Origin: Anaerolineaceae bacterium | Lineage (GTDB): Bacteria > Chloroflexota > Anaerolineae > Aggregatilineales > Phototrophicaceae | Assembly: GCA_028818375.1 (NCBI GenBank) | Contig: JAPPOB010000002.1 | Span: 1-64,000, forward strand | Reading direction: 5' to 3' | DNA: 64,000 nucleotides | Notes under the pieces: model-generated | Seen by the model: only the letters and a program-made list of their open reading frames with translations | Told to the model about the DNA's origin: nothing | Databases searched by the model: none | Part shown: piece after piece, positions 26,575-34,963 of the stretch | Layout of the letters: each line of letters begins with the position of its first letter | Position numbering within the stretch: the stretch's first letter is position 1 | Translations under genes and position numbers: made by a program

Positions 26575-27522
26575 ATGCAGGCGACTCGCGAAGGTCTGGT
26601 CATCCGCGCCCAGAGCGGTTTCTTTGACGTGGAGACTGACGGGGGCGATCTGTACCGTTGCCGGCTACGCGGTCGTCTGCTGGAAGAAGCCAGCGCTTCG
26701 GACGTGGCAGCCATCGGCGACCGCGTGCGCTTCGAAGCGATTGACGTCGATGAAGGCGCCATTCTCTCCGTCGCCGAACGTCACAGTGTGCTGGCACGAG
26801 CCGCCCGCACCAGCGGCAACCGCGGCGCCGGCGAGGCCACGCGGGAGCAGGTCATCGTCGCCAACGCCGACCAGGCGCTTTTTGTGTTTGCCGCCGCCAG
26901 CCCGGAGCCAGGTCTGAACCTGCTGGACCGCTTTCTGGTCGTCGGGGAAAGCGCGGGCATTGAGACCATAGGAATCGTCGTAAACAAACTGGACCTGGTG
27001 GAACCGGCGCAGGTGAAGGCGCTGTTTCGTGACTACCGGCAGATGGGCTATCCGCTGCTGCTCACCAGCGCGCTCGATGGCAGGGGTGTCGGGGAACTGC
27101 GCCAGGCCCTTGCTGGCCGTTTGTCGGTCTTCACCGGCCCCTCCGGCGTTGGCAAGACCAGTTTGCTCAACGTGTTACAGCCGGGGCTGGGACGCCAGGT
27201 GAAGGCCATCAGCCGGCGTCGGGAGGAAGGCATCCACACCACCCGCGACAGCGAACTGGTACGCCTGGGTCCGAACTCCTGGCTGGCCGATACGCCGGGC
27301 ATTCGCTCGCTCAACCTCTGGGACATCGAGCCGGAGGAACTGGACGCCTGGTACGTGGACATCGCGCCCTTCGTGGCGGAATGCCGTTTCGGCAACTGCG
27401 CGCATCGCGACGAACCCGGCTGCGCCGTGCGCCAGGCGGTGGCAGAGGGCAATGTCAGCGAACGTCGCTGGCGCAGCTTCCGCCAACTCTACGATGAACT
27501 GGAAGCGCAGTACGCGTTGTAA
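26575..27522 (+). CDS. rsgA: Ribosome small-subunit biogenesis GTPase RsgA
   Basis: This 315-residue circularly permuted GTPase has an N-terminal OB fold, then the G motifs in permuted order: VVNKLDLV (G4), FTGPSGVGKTSLLN (G1) and LADTPGIRSLN (G3). The C-terminal zinc knuckle is CRFGNCAHRDEPGC. RsgA matures the 30S subunit. ATG 26575 is chosen because GGAGGG precedes it closely; ATG 26560 would add five residues and has no clear ribosome-binding site. Confidence 0.92.
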   Translation: MQATREGLVIRAQSGFFDVETDGGDLYRCRLRGRLLEEASASDVAAIGDRVRFEAIDVDEGAILSVAERHSVLARAARTSGNRGAGEATREQVIVANADQALFVFAAASPEPGLNLLDRFLVVGESAGIETIGIVVNKLDLVEPAQVKALFRDYRQMGYPLLLTSALDGRGVGELRQALAGRLSVFTGPSGVGKTSLLNVLQPGLGRQVKAISRRREEGIHTTRDSELVRLGPNSWLADTPGIRSLNLWDIEPEELDAWYVDIAPFVAECRFGNCAHRDEPGCAVRQAVAEGNVSERRWRSFRQLYDELEAQYAL

Positions 27523-27539
27523 CGCGGACGAAGCCAGTC

Positions 27540-28079
27540 CTATGCAGTCGTGTTGCTTTCGCCTGTCTCCTCTTCTTCGTCCTCTATCGGCCGGACGTCC
27601 GTGGCGATGTCGATGAAGAGGGTGCCGTTCAGGTGGTCAAACTCGTGCTGGAAGACGCGCGCCAGCCAGCCTTCGGCGCGGACGCGCAGCGCGTTCCCGT
27701 GTCGGTCCTGGCCCCTGATGGTGACCGCGACCGGGCGCTCCACGTCGCCGATGAAACCGGGAATGGAAAGGCAGCCCTCCACGCCTTCTTCCGTCTCCTT
27801 GCTGACACGCAGCAGTTTGGGGTTGGCGATCACGTAAAGCACGCCGGCCTGCTCACCGAATTCCTCGCGCGCCTCCTCACTGTCGTCCGGCAGGCGCGCC
27901 ACGAATACGCGCTGGCTGACGGCCACCTGCGGCGCGGCCAGGCCGATGCCCTTAGCCTCCTTCATCGTCTCAATCATGTCGTCGACGAGCTTCTGAAAGC
28001 GTCGGTCGAAGCTGGTGACGCGTCGTGCCTTGCGGCGCAGGACCGGATTGTCCGGCTGGATGATGTCGAGCACGCTCAT
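27540..28079 (-). CDS. def: Peptide deformylase
   Basis: This 179-residue metallo-enzyme removes the formyl group from nascent proteins. All three family motifs are intact: GIGLAAPQV, EGCLSIPG (metal-binding Cys) and QHEFDHLNG (HEXXH). The C-terminus is short and acidic. Its ATG overlaps the stop of the upstream cNMP/PH membrane protein by four bases, making it the last gene of the marR unit. That is an unusual setting, as def is often next to fmt. Confidence 0.95.
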   Translation of the reverse strand: MSVLDIIQPDNPVLRRKARRVTSFDRRFQKLVDDMIETMKEAKGIGLAAPQVAVSQRVFVARLPDDSEEAREEFGEQAGVLYVIANPKLLRVSKETEEGVEGCLSIPGFIGDVERPVAVTIRGQDRHGNALRVRAEGWLARVFQHEFDHLNGTLFIDIATDVRPIEDEEEETGESNTTA

Positions 28080-29731
28080 GGGCGATCGCCGGCCTGGGTC
28101 AGCGGTCGCTCCTGACGCTGCCGGCGAGTCTGCCAGGCATCGATCCAGGTCGCGAATTCCTCGCGCCGGCGCAGCGCCTCGCTCTCCTCACGCCGCGCCA
28201 GCACGGCCGCCCGCTGACCGGAAATCTCATCCTGAACCCGGTGCGGCCGGCCCACCTTGCTGAAGTTGCGCTCCGCCCCCAGGTCATCACCAATCAGGGA
28301 AATGAGCAGGTCGCCGCGGTCCATGAGCGTGTTGAGCGGGCCGCTGCGGTTGATGGTCACGCTGTCCACCTGGGTCAGCAGAAACTGTTCGTTGTAGTCC
28401 TGCAACCACATGGGCCGCCGGTGAATGATGCGAAGTGTCGTCTGGCCGATAAAGAGCATGTCATGGCGCCAGTCCCAGTCCGACCAGTAGAGCCACAGGA
28501 CCGCAGCGGTGACGCCAATGCCGCTGGCCAGCAGGCCGGTGAGGCCGAAGTCCGGCACGACGCCCGGCATCAGCTGGACCAGCAGGGAAATGGCGGAGCC
28601 TATGAGCAACACCAGCGGCAGAAAGATGTGCCCCAGCCAGACCGAGAGGTGCTTGCGATAGACGACGTTGCCCTGGGGGTCGCTGAAGCGGGTGCTGAAA
28701 ACGCCGGGCGCGTCGTGACGGGTGAAACCCGGTGGCGCCGGCAGCGGCGACAGGGGCTCTCCGGCCACCAGGGCGTCCATGTTTTCTTCGAGGCTGGCCT
28801 GCGCCTGTTCCTGCAGGCGGCGCCGGAATTCCTGGCGGTTGCGGATGAGCAGGGTCTGCAACTCTTCCGGCGCGGTCATCATCGGCAAGGTCATGTTGCC
28901 GGAATCTCCTGCCGTGCGGATGAAGACAGTGCCGTAGCCAAAGACGTGGGCGAAGGCATCGCGCCTGGGAATGTCGAAGCTGACCTCATGCACGCTTTCC
29001 AGCGGCAGTTCGGCCAGCGTTTCCTCGAAGGCGAGGATCGTTTTCTCGCGCCGGATGACCCGCTGGTCGGTGATGATGAGGTAGTCGTTGTGCCATTCGG
29101 CCATGAGATACAGCAGCCACATGGCGGGCAGGAACAGCCCCGCGCCAACCAGCGCCAGGGTGAGCGCCGCCTCGCTGACAAGGGAGGCGGCGATGAGCGC
29201 CAGCAGGGCCAGCGTCACGGGCAGCAGGGCCCTGTACGCCCAGGACCAGGGATGTCGTCGGCGCAGCGTGAGAATCCCTTCACCACGGCGTTGGCCGCGG
29301 AAAAGCGCCACCTCCTGCCTGGCAGGTACGGCTGCCCGCTGCAGGGCCGCGAGGATGGTCGGGTCCCGGGACAGCAGGCCCTGCAATGAATCCCGCGTCA
29401 AGAGCAGGGCCCAGGTGTCCGTAGCGCTGACGACCAGTGACTCCTGCGCCGGCACGGGATGAAACAGCGCTTCTTCACAGCAGTAGTCGCCGGTCAGCAA
29501 ACTGGCGCCCGCCAGCTGGCTCCCATCGGCGGCCTGCCTGTGTCTTTGAGCGGCGCCACTGGCGAGCAGCAAAAGGCCCGGCGCCGCCTCGTCCTGCTGC
29601 ATGAGCAGATCCCCTGGCTGGCAATGGAAAGCCTGCATGGCCGAGGCGATGGCGGCCTGTTGACCGGCGTTCAGCGACGCAAAGAGGTCCGCGCTGCGAA
29701 CATGCTGCAGGACTGCATCAACCGTGGCCAT
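28076..29731 (-). CDS. Cyclic-nucleotide-binding and PH-domain membrane protein
   Basis: This 551-residue protein has an N-terminal cNMP-binding-like beta-roll (about 10-130: FHCQPGDLLMQQDEAAPGLL, SLLTGDYCCEEALF). A pair of membrane helices (about 170-215) is followed by a bacterial PH-like domain (DYLIITDQRVIRREKTI, RDAFAHVFGYGTVFIRTAG). A second pair of helices (about 375-425) precedes another PH-like segment (DMLFIGQTTLRIIHRR) and a charged helical tail. It may sense a ligand and act at the membrane, but no enzymatic domain is visible. It overlaps marR upstream by 14 bases and def downstream by four. Confidence 0.75.
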   Translation of the reverse strand: MATVDAVLQHVRSADLFASLNAGQQAAIASAMQAFHCQPGDLLMQQDEAAPGLLLLASGAAQRHRQAADGSQLAGASLLTGDYCCEEALFHPVPAQESLVVSATDTWALLLTRDSLQGLLSRDPTILAALQRAAVPARQEVALFRGQRRGEGILTLRRRHPWSWAYRALLPVTLALLALIAASLVSEAALTLALVGAGLFLPAMWLLYLMAEWHNDYLIITDQRVIRREKTILAFEETLAELPLESVHEVSFDIPRRDAFAHVFGYGTVFIRTAGDSGNMTLPMMTAPEELQTLLIRNRQEFRRRLQEQAQASLEENMDALVAGEPLSPLPAPPGFTRHDAPGVFSTRFSDPQGNVVYRKHLSVWLGHIFLPLVLLIGSAISLLVQLMPGVVPDFGLTGLLASGIGVTAAVLWLYWSDWDWRHDMLFIGQTTLRIIHRRPMWLQDYNEQFLLTQVDSVTINRSGPLNTLMDRGDLLISLIGDDLGAERNFSKVGRPHRVQDEISGQRAAVLARREESEALRRREEFATWIDAWQTRRQRQERPLTQAGDRP

Positions 29732-30206
29732 GCTGACCGTCCTGTGGCGGCGTTGCCGGGCCGGGGGACAACTGGTTGACCAGTTCCACGTAACGCGACA
29801 GGAAAAACATCAGCGCCTGCCGTTCACTGTCGTTGACCATTCCCAGCAGTGCCTGCAACTGATTGAACACGTCATCGCGCACTGCCTCGAAGCGTTGCTG
29901 TCCGGCGGGAGTGAGTTCAACACTGACGGAACGTCCATCATCGGGGTTGCGGCGGCGGGTGACCAGGTCGGCGCTCTCCAGACGCTGCACGAGGCCGGTC
30001 ATGGTGGCCCGGCTCAGATGATGCTCGCGCGCAATCTGGCCGATCGCGCAACGGCCGCCATGCTTGATCAGGGTCTTCAGGACGAAGAACTGGGGTGGCG
30101 TGAGCCCGTGCCGCGCCATGTGGGCAGCCAGACGTTTTTCGGCATCCGTGATGATGTCAAAGAGCAGCGTCCAGAAGGTGGAAATGTCTTGCTCGAGCCC
30201 GGTCAT
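29718..30206 (-). CDS. MarR-family transcriptional regulator
   Basis: This 162-residue winged-helix regulator has the MarR core: LTPPQFFVLKTLIKHGG, IGQIAREHHLSRATMTGLVQRLE as recognition helix region and the wing DLVTRRRNPDDGRSVSVELT. MarR proteins repress nearby genes and release DNA on binding small molecules. It heads a coupled unit with the cNMP/PH protein and def. ATG 30206 is chosen; the frame extends further upstream but would cover the divergent promoter. Confidence 0.85.
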   Translation of the reverse strand: MTGLEQDISTFWTLLFDIITDAEKRLAAHMARHGLTPPQFFVLKTLIKHGGRCAIGQIAREHHLSRATMTGLVQRLESADLVTRRRNPDDGRSVSVELTPAGQQRFEAVRDDVFNQLQALLGMVNDSERQALMFFLSRYVELVNQLSPGPATPPQDGQHGHG

Positions 30207-30211
30207 GGGTT

Positions 30212-30263
30212 CAGTGTAGCAAAAGGCCGTACGACGCGCATGGTGGGGGGCTGTGCTACACTG
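30212..30263. promoter_or_regulatory. Symmetric divergent -10 region between marR and rsmG
   Basis: CAGTGTAGCA (30212-30221) and TGCTACACTG (30254-30263) are perfect 10-base inverted copies 32 bases apart. Each contains TACACT in the right place to be the -10 element of one of the two divergent units. They may be just two promoters or half-sites for the MarR regulator. Confidence 0.5.
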
Positions 30264-30292
30264 CCCGCATTCCCGGGAGGCGATCCATTTCG

Positions 30293-31003
30293 ATGCAGGC
30301 ACTGGCGCAAGAGGCCGCGCGGCTGTTCGATATCAGGCTGTCGGCGCGGCAGGTGGGGCAGATGCAGCGCCATGCCGACGAACTGGCCCTGTGGAACCGG
30401 CAAGTCAACCTCACCGCCATCACCGACCCGCAGGAAGTGTTGGTTCGGCACTTCCTGGATTCGCTTTCCGTGGCGGCCTTCGTCCCCCTGCGGGCGGGCA
30501 TGCAAGTGATGGACGTAGGCACGGGCGCCGGCTTTCCCGGTCTGCCGCTGCACGTCCTTTGCCCGGGTACGCGCCTGAACCTGCTTGATGCCACGGCGAA
30601 GAAGCTGCGTTTTCTCGATCATCTCATTGGTTTGCTGGAACTTGAGGGCGCGCGCACACTGCACGCACGGGCGGAACAGGCCGGTCAAATGCCGGCGGAA
30701 CGGGAGGCCCATGATCTGGTGCTGGCGCGAACGGTCGCGCGCATGCCGGTGCTGGCCGAGTATATGCTGCCTCTGGCGCGTGTGGGGGGTCAGTGCGTCG
30801 CCATGAAGGGGGGCAGCGCCCGTCAGGAGGTTAAAGCCGCGACGCGCGCGATCGGGTTGCTGGGCGGCCGGCTCAATCGCATCGAGACCCTGCAGTTGCC
30901 GGGGGTCGCGCAGTCCCATCATCTCGTCATCCTGGACAAGGTGGCGCCGACCCCCGCCGCCTGGCCGCGGCAACCTGGCACTCCCGCGCGCCGGCCGCTC
31001 TGA
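30293..31003 (+). CDS. rsmG: 16S rRNA (guanine-527-N7) methyltransferase
   Basis: This 236-residue SAM-dependent methyltransferase modifies G527 of 16S rRNA. Family blocks are clear: NLTAITDPQEVLVRHFLDSL, the SAM motif MDVGTGAGFPGLPL, LLDATAKKLRFLDHL, and ARTVARMPVLAEYMLPL with GGQCVAMKGG. The ATG at 30293 follows GGGAGG. It is divergent from marR with a shared symmetric promoter region. Confidence 0.92.
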   Translation: MQALAQEAARLFDIRLSARQVGQMQRHADELALWNRQVNLTAITDPQEVLVRHFLDSLSVAAFVPLRAGMQVMDVGTGAGFPGLPLHVLCPGTRLNLLDATAKKLRFLDHLIGLLELEGARTLHARAEQAGQMPAEREAHDLVLARTVARMPVLAEYMLPLARVGGQCVAMKGGSARQEVKAATRAIGLLGGRLNRIETLQLPGVAQSHHLVILDKVAPTPAAWPRQPGTPARRPL

Positions 31004-31069
31004 AGCGCTTGCAGGTCATTGGCTTCGCTGTTATCTTGTGCGCATTCCGACGACCAGTCTGGAAACCAT

Positions 31070-32209
31070 GTGTTAGCGGCCCAGGCAAGTGAGTTTTACG
31101 CCGTGACGGCCCTGCCCGGGGCTGCCGGAGAAGGGTCGCTGCCGGCACTGCTGCTCTACATTTTGCTTGCGCTGGGCGTTTCCTTCGTCTGCTCGCTCTG
31201 CGAGGCCGTACTCTTTTCCGCTTCCCGTTCGCATATCGAGGTCCAGGTGCAGGCCGGGCGGCGCGCCGGACGTTTGTTGCGGCAGCAGAAGGAAAACGTG
31301 GACCGCCCGATCACGGCCATCCTCACTTTGAATACCATTGCGCATACGGTTGGCGCGGCCGGCGCCGGCGCGGAGGCCACGCAACTGCTGGGCGACGAAC
31401 TCTTCGGCGTCGTCACCGTCGTCCTGACCCTGATGATCCTGGTTTTTTCTGAAATCATCCCCAAGACCATAGGTGCGGTCTACTGGAAGCCGCTGGCCAT
31501 GCCGGTCGCCTGGGTCATTCAGGGTATGATCGTCGTCTTCTATCCCTTCGTGACCGCCTTCGAACGCCTCACGGGCTTGCTGACGCCGCGCGAGAAGACG
31601 CCGACGGTGACGCGGCCCGAACTGGAAGTGCTGGCCGGCATCAGCCGCGGCGAGGGGGCGCTGGAACAACGCGAGCACGCGATACTCACCAACCTGTTGC
31701 GCCTGGGCGCGGCCCAGGTCAGCGACATCATGACGCCACGGACCGTCATGTTCGCACTACAGGAAGACATGACGGTCGGGGAGGTGATTCGGCGGCAGCA
31801 GGTGCTGCCCTATTCCCGCATGCCGCTCTTCAGCCAGTCCACCGACGATGCGCGCAGTTTTGTGCTGCGCAACGAAGTGCTGATGGCGGCCGCCCGTGAC
31901 GACCACGACCGGCGACTCAAGGAGATGGCGCGTCCGCTGCATCCGGTGCCGGTTAGCATGAGCGTGGCCACGGTGCTGGACGAATTCACAGCGCGTGGCG
32001 AGCACATGTTTCTGGCCTTTGACGAGTATGGCGGCACGGCAGGAATCGTGACGATGGAGGATGCGATTGAATCGCTGATTGGCGTGGAGATCACCGACGA
32101 ATCCGACCTGGTGGCGGACTTGCGCCAACTGGCCGATCAACGATTCCGGCGACAGCAGGAACTGCAGGGCATGATTCGCGGTGGTGCGCAAGAGGACCGG
32201 GGCGGGTAG
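31070..32209 (+). CDS. CNNM/HlyC-CorC family membrane protein with CBS domains
   Basis: This 379-residue protein has an N-terminal DUF21/CNNM membrane domain with three to four helices (LLLYILLALGVSFVCSLCEA, TVVLTLMILVFSEIIPKT, VAWVIQGMIVVFYPF) and a CBS-domain pair (DIMTPRTVMFALQEDM, PVSMSVATVLDEF, AFDEYGGTAGIVTMEDAIE). Family members are linked to magnesium or cobalt efflux. GTG 31070 is preferred over TTG 31019, but neither has a strong ribosome-binding site. The CorC transporter-associated C-terminal domain is missing. Confidence 0.82.
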   Translation: MLAAQASEFYAVTALPGAAGEGSLPALLLYILLALGVSFVCSLCEAVLFSASRSHIEVQVQAGRRAGRLLRQQKENVDRPITAILTLNTIAHTVGAAGAGAEATQLLGDELFGVVTVVLTLMILVFSEIIPKTIGAVYWKPLAMPVAWVIQGMIVVFYPFVTAFERLTGLLTPREKTPTVTRPELEVLAGISRGEGALEQREHAILTNLLRLGAAQVSDIMTPRTVMFALQEDMTVGEVIRRQQVLPYSRMPLFSQSTDDARSFVLRNEVLMAAARDDHDRRLKEMARPLHPVPVSMSVATVLDEFTARGEHMFLAFDEYGGTAGIVTMEDAIESLIGVEITDESDLVADLRQLADQRFRRQQELQGMIRGGAQEDRGG

Positions 32210-32227
32210 GGAAACCGGCTCTCCGCC

Positions 32228-33397
32228 TCAATTCAGTGACAGGTTCACCCGCAGGGGCCCTTCGGAGGGGCCGCCGGCGTGCCCCAGGATGAGACGATAA
32301 CGGCCATCAGCCGGCAACACATATCGTTCAATGCGGGCGTCCAGGGCCCCGCCCCCGTCGTCGTCGGCGACCAGGGCCGCGCCGGAGGCATCCGTCAGCA
32401 CCAGCAGGGGGTCGACTTCCCCGCGGGTGAGGCTGGTGGCGCTGGCCGTCAATGTATCACCCTCTCGCCCCTCGAAAGAAAAGATATAGCTGCGCCCTGG
32501 CGCCATGCTGACCGTAACGTCACCCTGTTCAAGCAGGTTATTCTGGCGGATCGTGTCCAGGCGAATCTTGTTTAGCCACTGCAGATAGCTTTCAGCGGAT
32601 TCCCGTTGGGCGCCGCTGTCCCCCAGGAGTGACGCACGAAAGAGATACAGACCGAGATTCTCCGGGTCCAGTTGCATGCTTACCTCGATATCCGCGAGGG
32701 CCGCCCCGATGTCGCCACTCTCGGCCCGAAAGATCGCCCGTTCCAGGCGCGCGTAGGAGTCATCCGGAAAGCGGGCAACGGCTTCGTCAAAGTCGCGCGC
32801 GGCAGCTTCCTCGTCGCCGAGGCGGAGATGGAATATCCCGCGTTCAACCAGGACGTCTGAACTTTCCGGCAGGAGCAGCAGCAGTTCATCGTAATCGGCC
32901 ATGGCTTCCCCGGACCGCCCCTCGATTTCGTGCAGACGCGCGCGCAACATGCGTCCGAAGACTTCATCCGGCCACAGCTCAATGGCGCTGTCCAGGTCTG
33001 CCAGAGCGTCGTTGAAGCGCTCCTGGCGCAGCAGGATTTCGGCCCGGTCCACCAGCACGGCCGCCTGGTCTTCCGGCGCGACGCTGTATTCCAGCGCATG
33101 TTCGAAATCCACCAGGGCGCGGACCAGATCGCCGGTCTGCAGATAGCTGAGACCGCGGCCATGCCAGGCCTGACCCAGGGTGGGGTTGAAGAGCAGAAAC
33201 AGCGAGTAATCCAGAATGGCCTGCGGGTGGTCGCCGGAGCGGGAGGCCTGCGCCGCGCGCTCCAGCAATTCCGGCAGCGCCACCAACGTGGCCAGTGAAA
33301 TGGCTTCATCCGGCGCGTCCGTCTGGTCCTGGGCGACAAGCGTCAGTGCGGGCAGGAGCAGGAAGCCGGACAACAAAAGACTGGCAAATGAGCGCAT
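32228..33397 (-). CDS. Secreted TPR protein with a C-terminal beta domain
   Basis: This 389-residue protein has a signal peptide (about 1-22). At least six TPR-like units follow between about residues 45 and 270 (HPQAILDYSLFLLFNP, GDLVRALVDFEHALEY, FNDALADLDSAIELWP, SGEAMADYDELLLLLP, EEAAARDFDEAVARFP). A C-terminal pre-peptidase-like beta domain closes the protein (YIFSFEGREGDTLTASAT, DPLLVLTDASG, LPADGRYRLIL). It is likely an extracellular scaffold or binding protein. A TATACT sequence lies about 30 bases before the ATG at 33397. Confidence 0.78.
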   Translation of the reverse strand: MRSFASLLLSGFLLLPALTLVAQDQTDAPDEAISLATLVALPELLERAAQASRSGDHPQAILDYSLFLLFNPTLGQAWHGRGLSYLQTGDLVRALVDFEHALEYSVAPEDQAAVLVDRAEILLRQERFNDALADLDSAIELWPDEVFGRMLRARLHEIEGRSGEAMADYDELLLLLPESSDVLVERGIFHLRLGDEEAAARDFDEAVARFPDDSYARLERAIFRAESGDIGAALADIEVSMQLDPENLGLYLFRASLLGDSGAQRESAESYLQWLNKIRLDTIRQNNLLEQGDVTVSMAPGRSYIFSFEGREGDTLTASATSLTRGEVDPLLVLTDASGAALVADDDGGGALDARIERYVLPADGRYRLILGHAGGPSEGPLRVNLSLN

Positions 33398-33470
33398 CAA
33401 GGCACCGTCATGACCTAGAATCAGTATACCCTGGCCATCCGGGCGACAAAGGCCGGGGCTGCGGCGGGCC

Positions 33471-33508
33471 CAAAGACAAATGCCCCGACTCCGGCCGGAG
33501 TCGGGGCA
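33471..33508 (-). terminator. Rho-independent terminator of hsp20
   Basis: A perfect 28-base palindrome at 33481-33508 (14 bases per arm, 12-bp stem with GGCC loop) starts 21 bases after the hsp20 stop codon. On the minus strand it is followed by ATTTGTCTTT. No T tract follows on the plus strand, so it serves the minus-strand gene. Confidence 0.8.
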
Positions 33509-33528
33509 GGGCAGTCGTCGCCCGCTTA

Positions 33529-33930
33529 CTACGCGGAGCCGGCGCTCACTGCGATGCGCCGGGGGCGGACTTCCTCCGCCTTGGGCAGTCGCAGGCTCAG
33601 GACGCCGTCTTCGCAACTGGCCTCTGCCGCGGCGATGTCGACCGGGACGTTCAGGGTCAGGCGACGCTCAAAGCGGCCATGGAAACGCTCCTGCAAAACG
33701 AAATCGATGTCCTCTGCCGGGGCCGGGACCTCACCGCGAATGGTGAGCACGTCGTTGTCCAGCGTGATCTCGACGTCTTCAGCGCGCAGACCGGCGACGG
33801 AAGCCGTCACGTACAGCGAGTCCTCCGTGGTCCAGGCGTTGACGGGCAGGCGCTGCACCGGCGCGTCCTCGCCAGGATGGGGCAGGGGACGGGCGAAACG
33901 AACGAAGGGAAAGGGCTGACGGACCAACAT
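33529..33930 (-). CDS. Hsp20/alpha-crystallin small heat-shock protein
   Basis: This 133-residue protein has an alpha-crystallin domain of the usual length: VNAWTTEDSLYVTASVAGL, VEITLDNDVLTIRGEV, RFHGRFERRLTLNVPVD and the core A-x-x-x-n-G-V-L motif as CEDGVLSLRLPK. It is an ATP-independent holdase. The ATG at 33930 follows GAGGAG. The promoter-leader region holds two palindromes that may be operators. Confidence 0.9.
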   Translation of the reverse strand: MLVRQPFPFVRFARPLPHPGEDAPVQRLPVNAWTTEDSLYVTASVAGLRAEDVEITLDNDVLTIRGEVPAPAEDIDFVLQERFHGRFERRLTLNVPVDIAAAEASCEDGVLSLRLPKAEEVRPRRIAVSAGSA

Positions 33931-33946
33931 GTTTCTACTCCTCTTT

Positions 33947-33999
33947 TTGCATCTCATCACTGATGCAAGAAGTATCGCAGGCCCGCGCAAGAATCTTGC
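33947..33999 (-). promoter_or_regulatory. Two palindromes in the hsp20 leader/promoter
   Basis: TTGCATC-N8-GATGCAA at 33947-33968 lies just upstream of the ribosome-binding site. GCAAGA-A-TCTTGC lies at 33987-33999. They differ from CIRCE and from the HspR site. They may be operators or, for the first, a leader hairpin. Confidence 0.45.
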
Positions 34000-34038
34000 A
34001 GGCGGAACGTAAACGGAATGTCAGAAAGGGGATGAAGT

Positions 34039-34701
34039 TTACGGGAAGGCTTGTCGTTCCAACACGGCGCGCAGGCGCCCCTCAAATTCACTGAGCAGCA
34101 TGGCGGTGGCGCCCCAGACCATTTGGCCGCCGAGGGCATACCAGGGGATGCGCAGGGAGCGGCCGTTACGATGTTGCAGGGATTCGCGCTTGCGCTGCGG
34201 GTCAAGCAGGAAGGCCAGGGGAATCTGCAGCACCTCGGCGACTTCGCTGGCGCGTGGCCGGAAACAGGGCGGGGCAGGCAGCGCGGCGACCAGGGGATAG
34301 ACCATGTAGTTGCTGGGGGGGATGTAAATCCTGTCCAGAGGGCCGAGCACCTGCGCATCGCTGGCGGCGATGCCCAGTTCCTCTTCAGTTTCCCGCAGGG
34401 CCGTGGCCCTGTGGTCGCTGTCGTCAGGGTCGCAACGGCCGCCCGGCAGGCTGATCTGCCCGCCGTGACCGCGCAGGTCTCTGGCGCGGCGAGTCAACAC
34501 GAAATGCAGCGACCCGCCCTGCGGCCAGAGCAACAAAAGCACAGCGGCCTCAACAGCATCCTGCCGGACGCGGGGCTGCAGGGGACGCGTTGCGGGCAGC
34601 ATCGGAGCGCGGGCCGCCTGCGCATCGAAGTGCGGCAGGTGCAGCGCTTCCGTGACGAGCTCCAGGTTGAGGTCAGCGTCCGCCAGAGACTCAGCCGCCA
34701 T
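34039..34701 (-). CDS. Nudix hydrolase (CoA pyrophosphatase-like)
   Basis: This 220-residue protein has a Nudix box GGRCDPDD...ALRETEEELGI (consensus REUXEEXGU complete; the first Glu of the box is Asp). The region upstream of the box, FVLTRRARDLRGHGGQISLPGG, is typical of the NudL/CoA-diphosphatase branch. It hydrolyses a nucleoside diphosphate linked to another group. Its ATG overlaps by 11 bases the end of the gene encoding the Gly-Gly protein, so it is the fifth gene of the conjugation-like operon. Whether it has a role in conjugation is unknown. Confidence 0.82.
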   Translation of the reverse strand: MAAESLADADLNLELVTEALHLPHFDAQAARAPMLPATRPLQPRVRQDAVEAAVLLLLWPQGGSLHFVLTRRARDLRGHGGQISLPGGRCDPDDSDHRATALRETEEELGIAASDAQVLGPLDRIYIPPSNYMVYPLVAALPAPPCFRPRASEVAEVLQIPLAFLLDPQRKRESLQHRNGRSLRIPWYALGGQMVWGATAMLLSEFEGRLRAVLERQAFP

Positions 34702-34963
34702 ACCAGGCGCGTCGCTTGCGCAGCGACACGCCGGCTTCGGCGTCGCTGCGGCGGGCTGTGCGCACCCGTCCGCGGGCGTCGATATGTACTTGGCCGGCAT
34801 CCTGCAGGCGCGCGAATTCCTCCGGAGTCACGGCCGGCGCGGGCTCGCCACCCAGATTGCGCGCCTCTTCGACGTCTTCCGGCGCCGGCTGTTCACTCAG
34901 GCGTTCGCGGCGCTCCTCAAGGTCGTCATGTTCCGGCGAAGGTCTGTCATCCATTCCCATCAC
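34691..34963 (-). CDS. Small protein with C-terminal Gly-Gly, candidate modifier
   Basis: This 90-residue, highly charged protein has no cysteine. The N-terminal half is acidic and probably disordered (MDDRPSPEHDDLEERRERL). A helix-like PEEFARLQDAG segment and a beta-like VHIDARGRVR segment follow, then a basic tail ending RRAWYGG. The last two codons are GGC GGC followed by TGA, so a free Gly-Gly end would be produced without processing. It lies between an E1-like gene (four-base overlap upstream) and a Nudix gene. A modifier role is inferred from the tail and the E1/E2/JAMM setting. It does not look like a full beta-grasp ubiquitin, and it could instead be an accessory factor. Confidence 0.7.
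   Translation of the reverse strand: MMGMDDRPSPEHDDLEERRERLSEQPAPEDVEEARNLGGEPAPAVTPEEFARLQDAGQVHIDARGRVRTARRSDAEAGVSLRKRRAWYGG

Noticed and set aside
28241..29389. Open frame of 382 codons on the plus strand.
   Set aside because: Antisense to the cNMP/PH membrane protein; no domain or plausible start.
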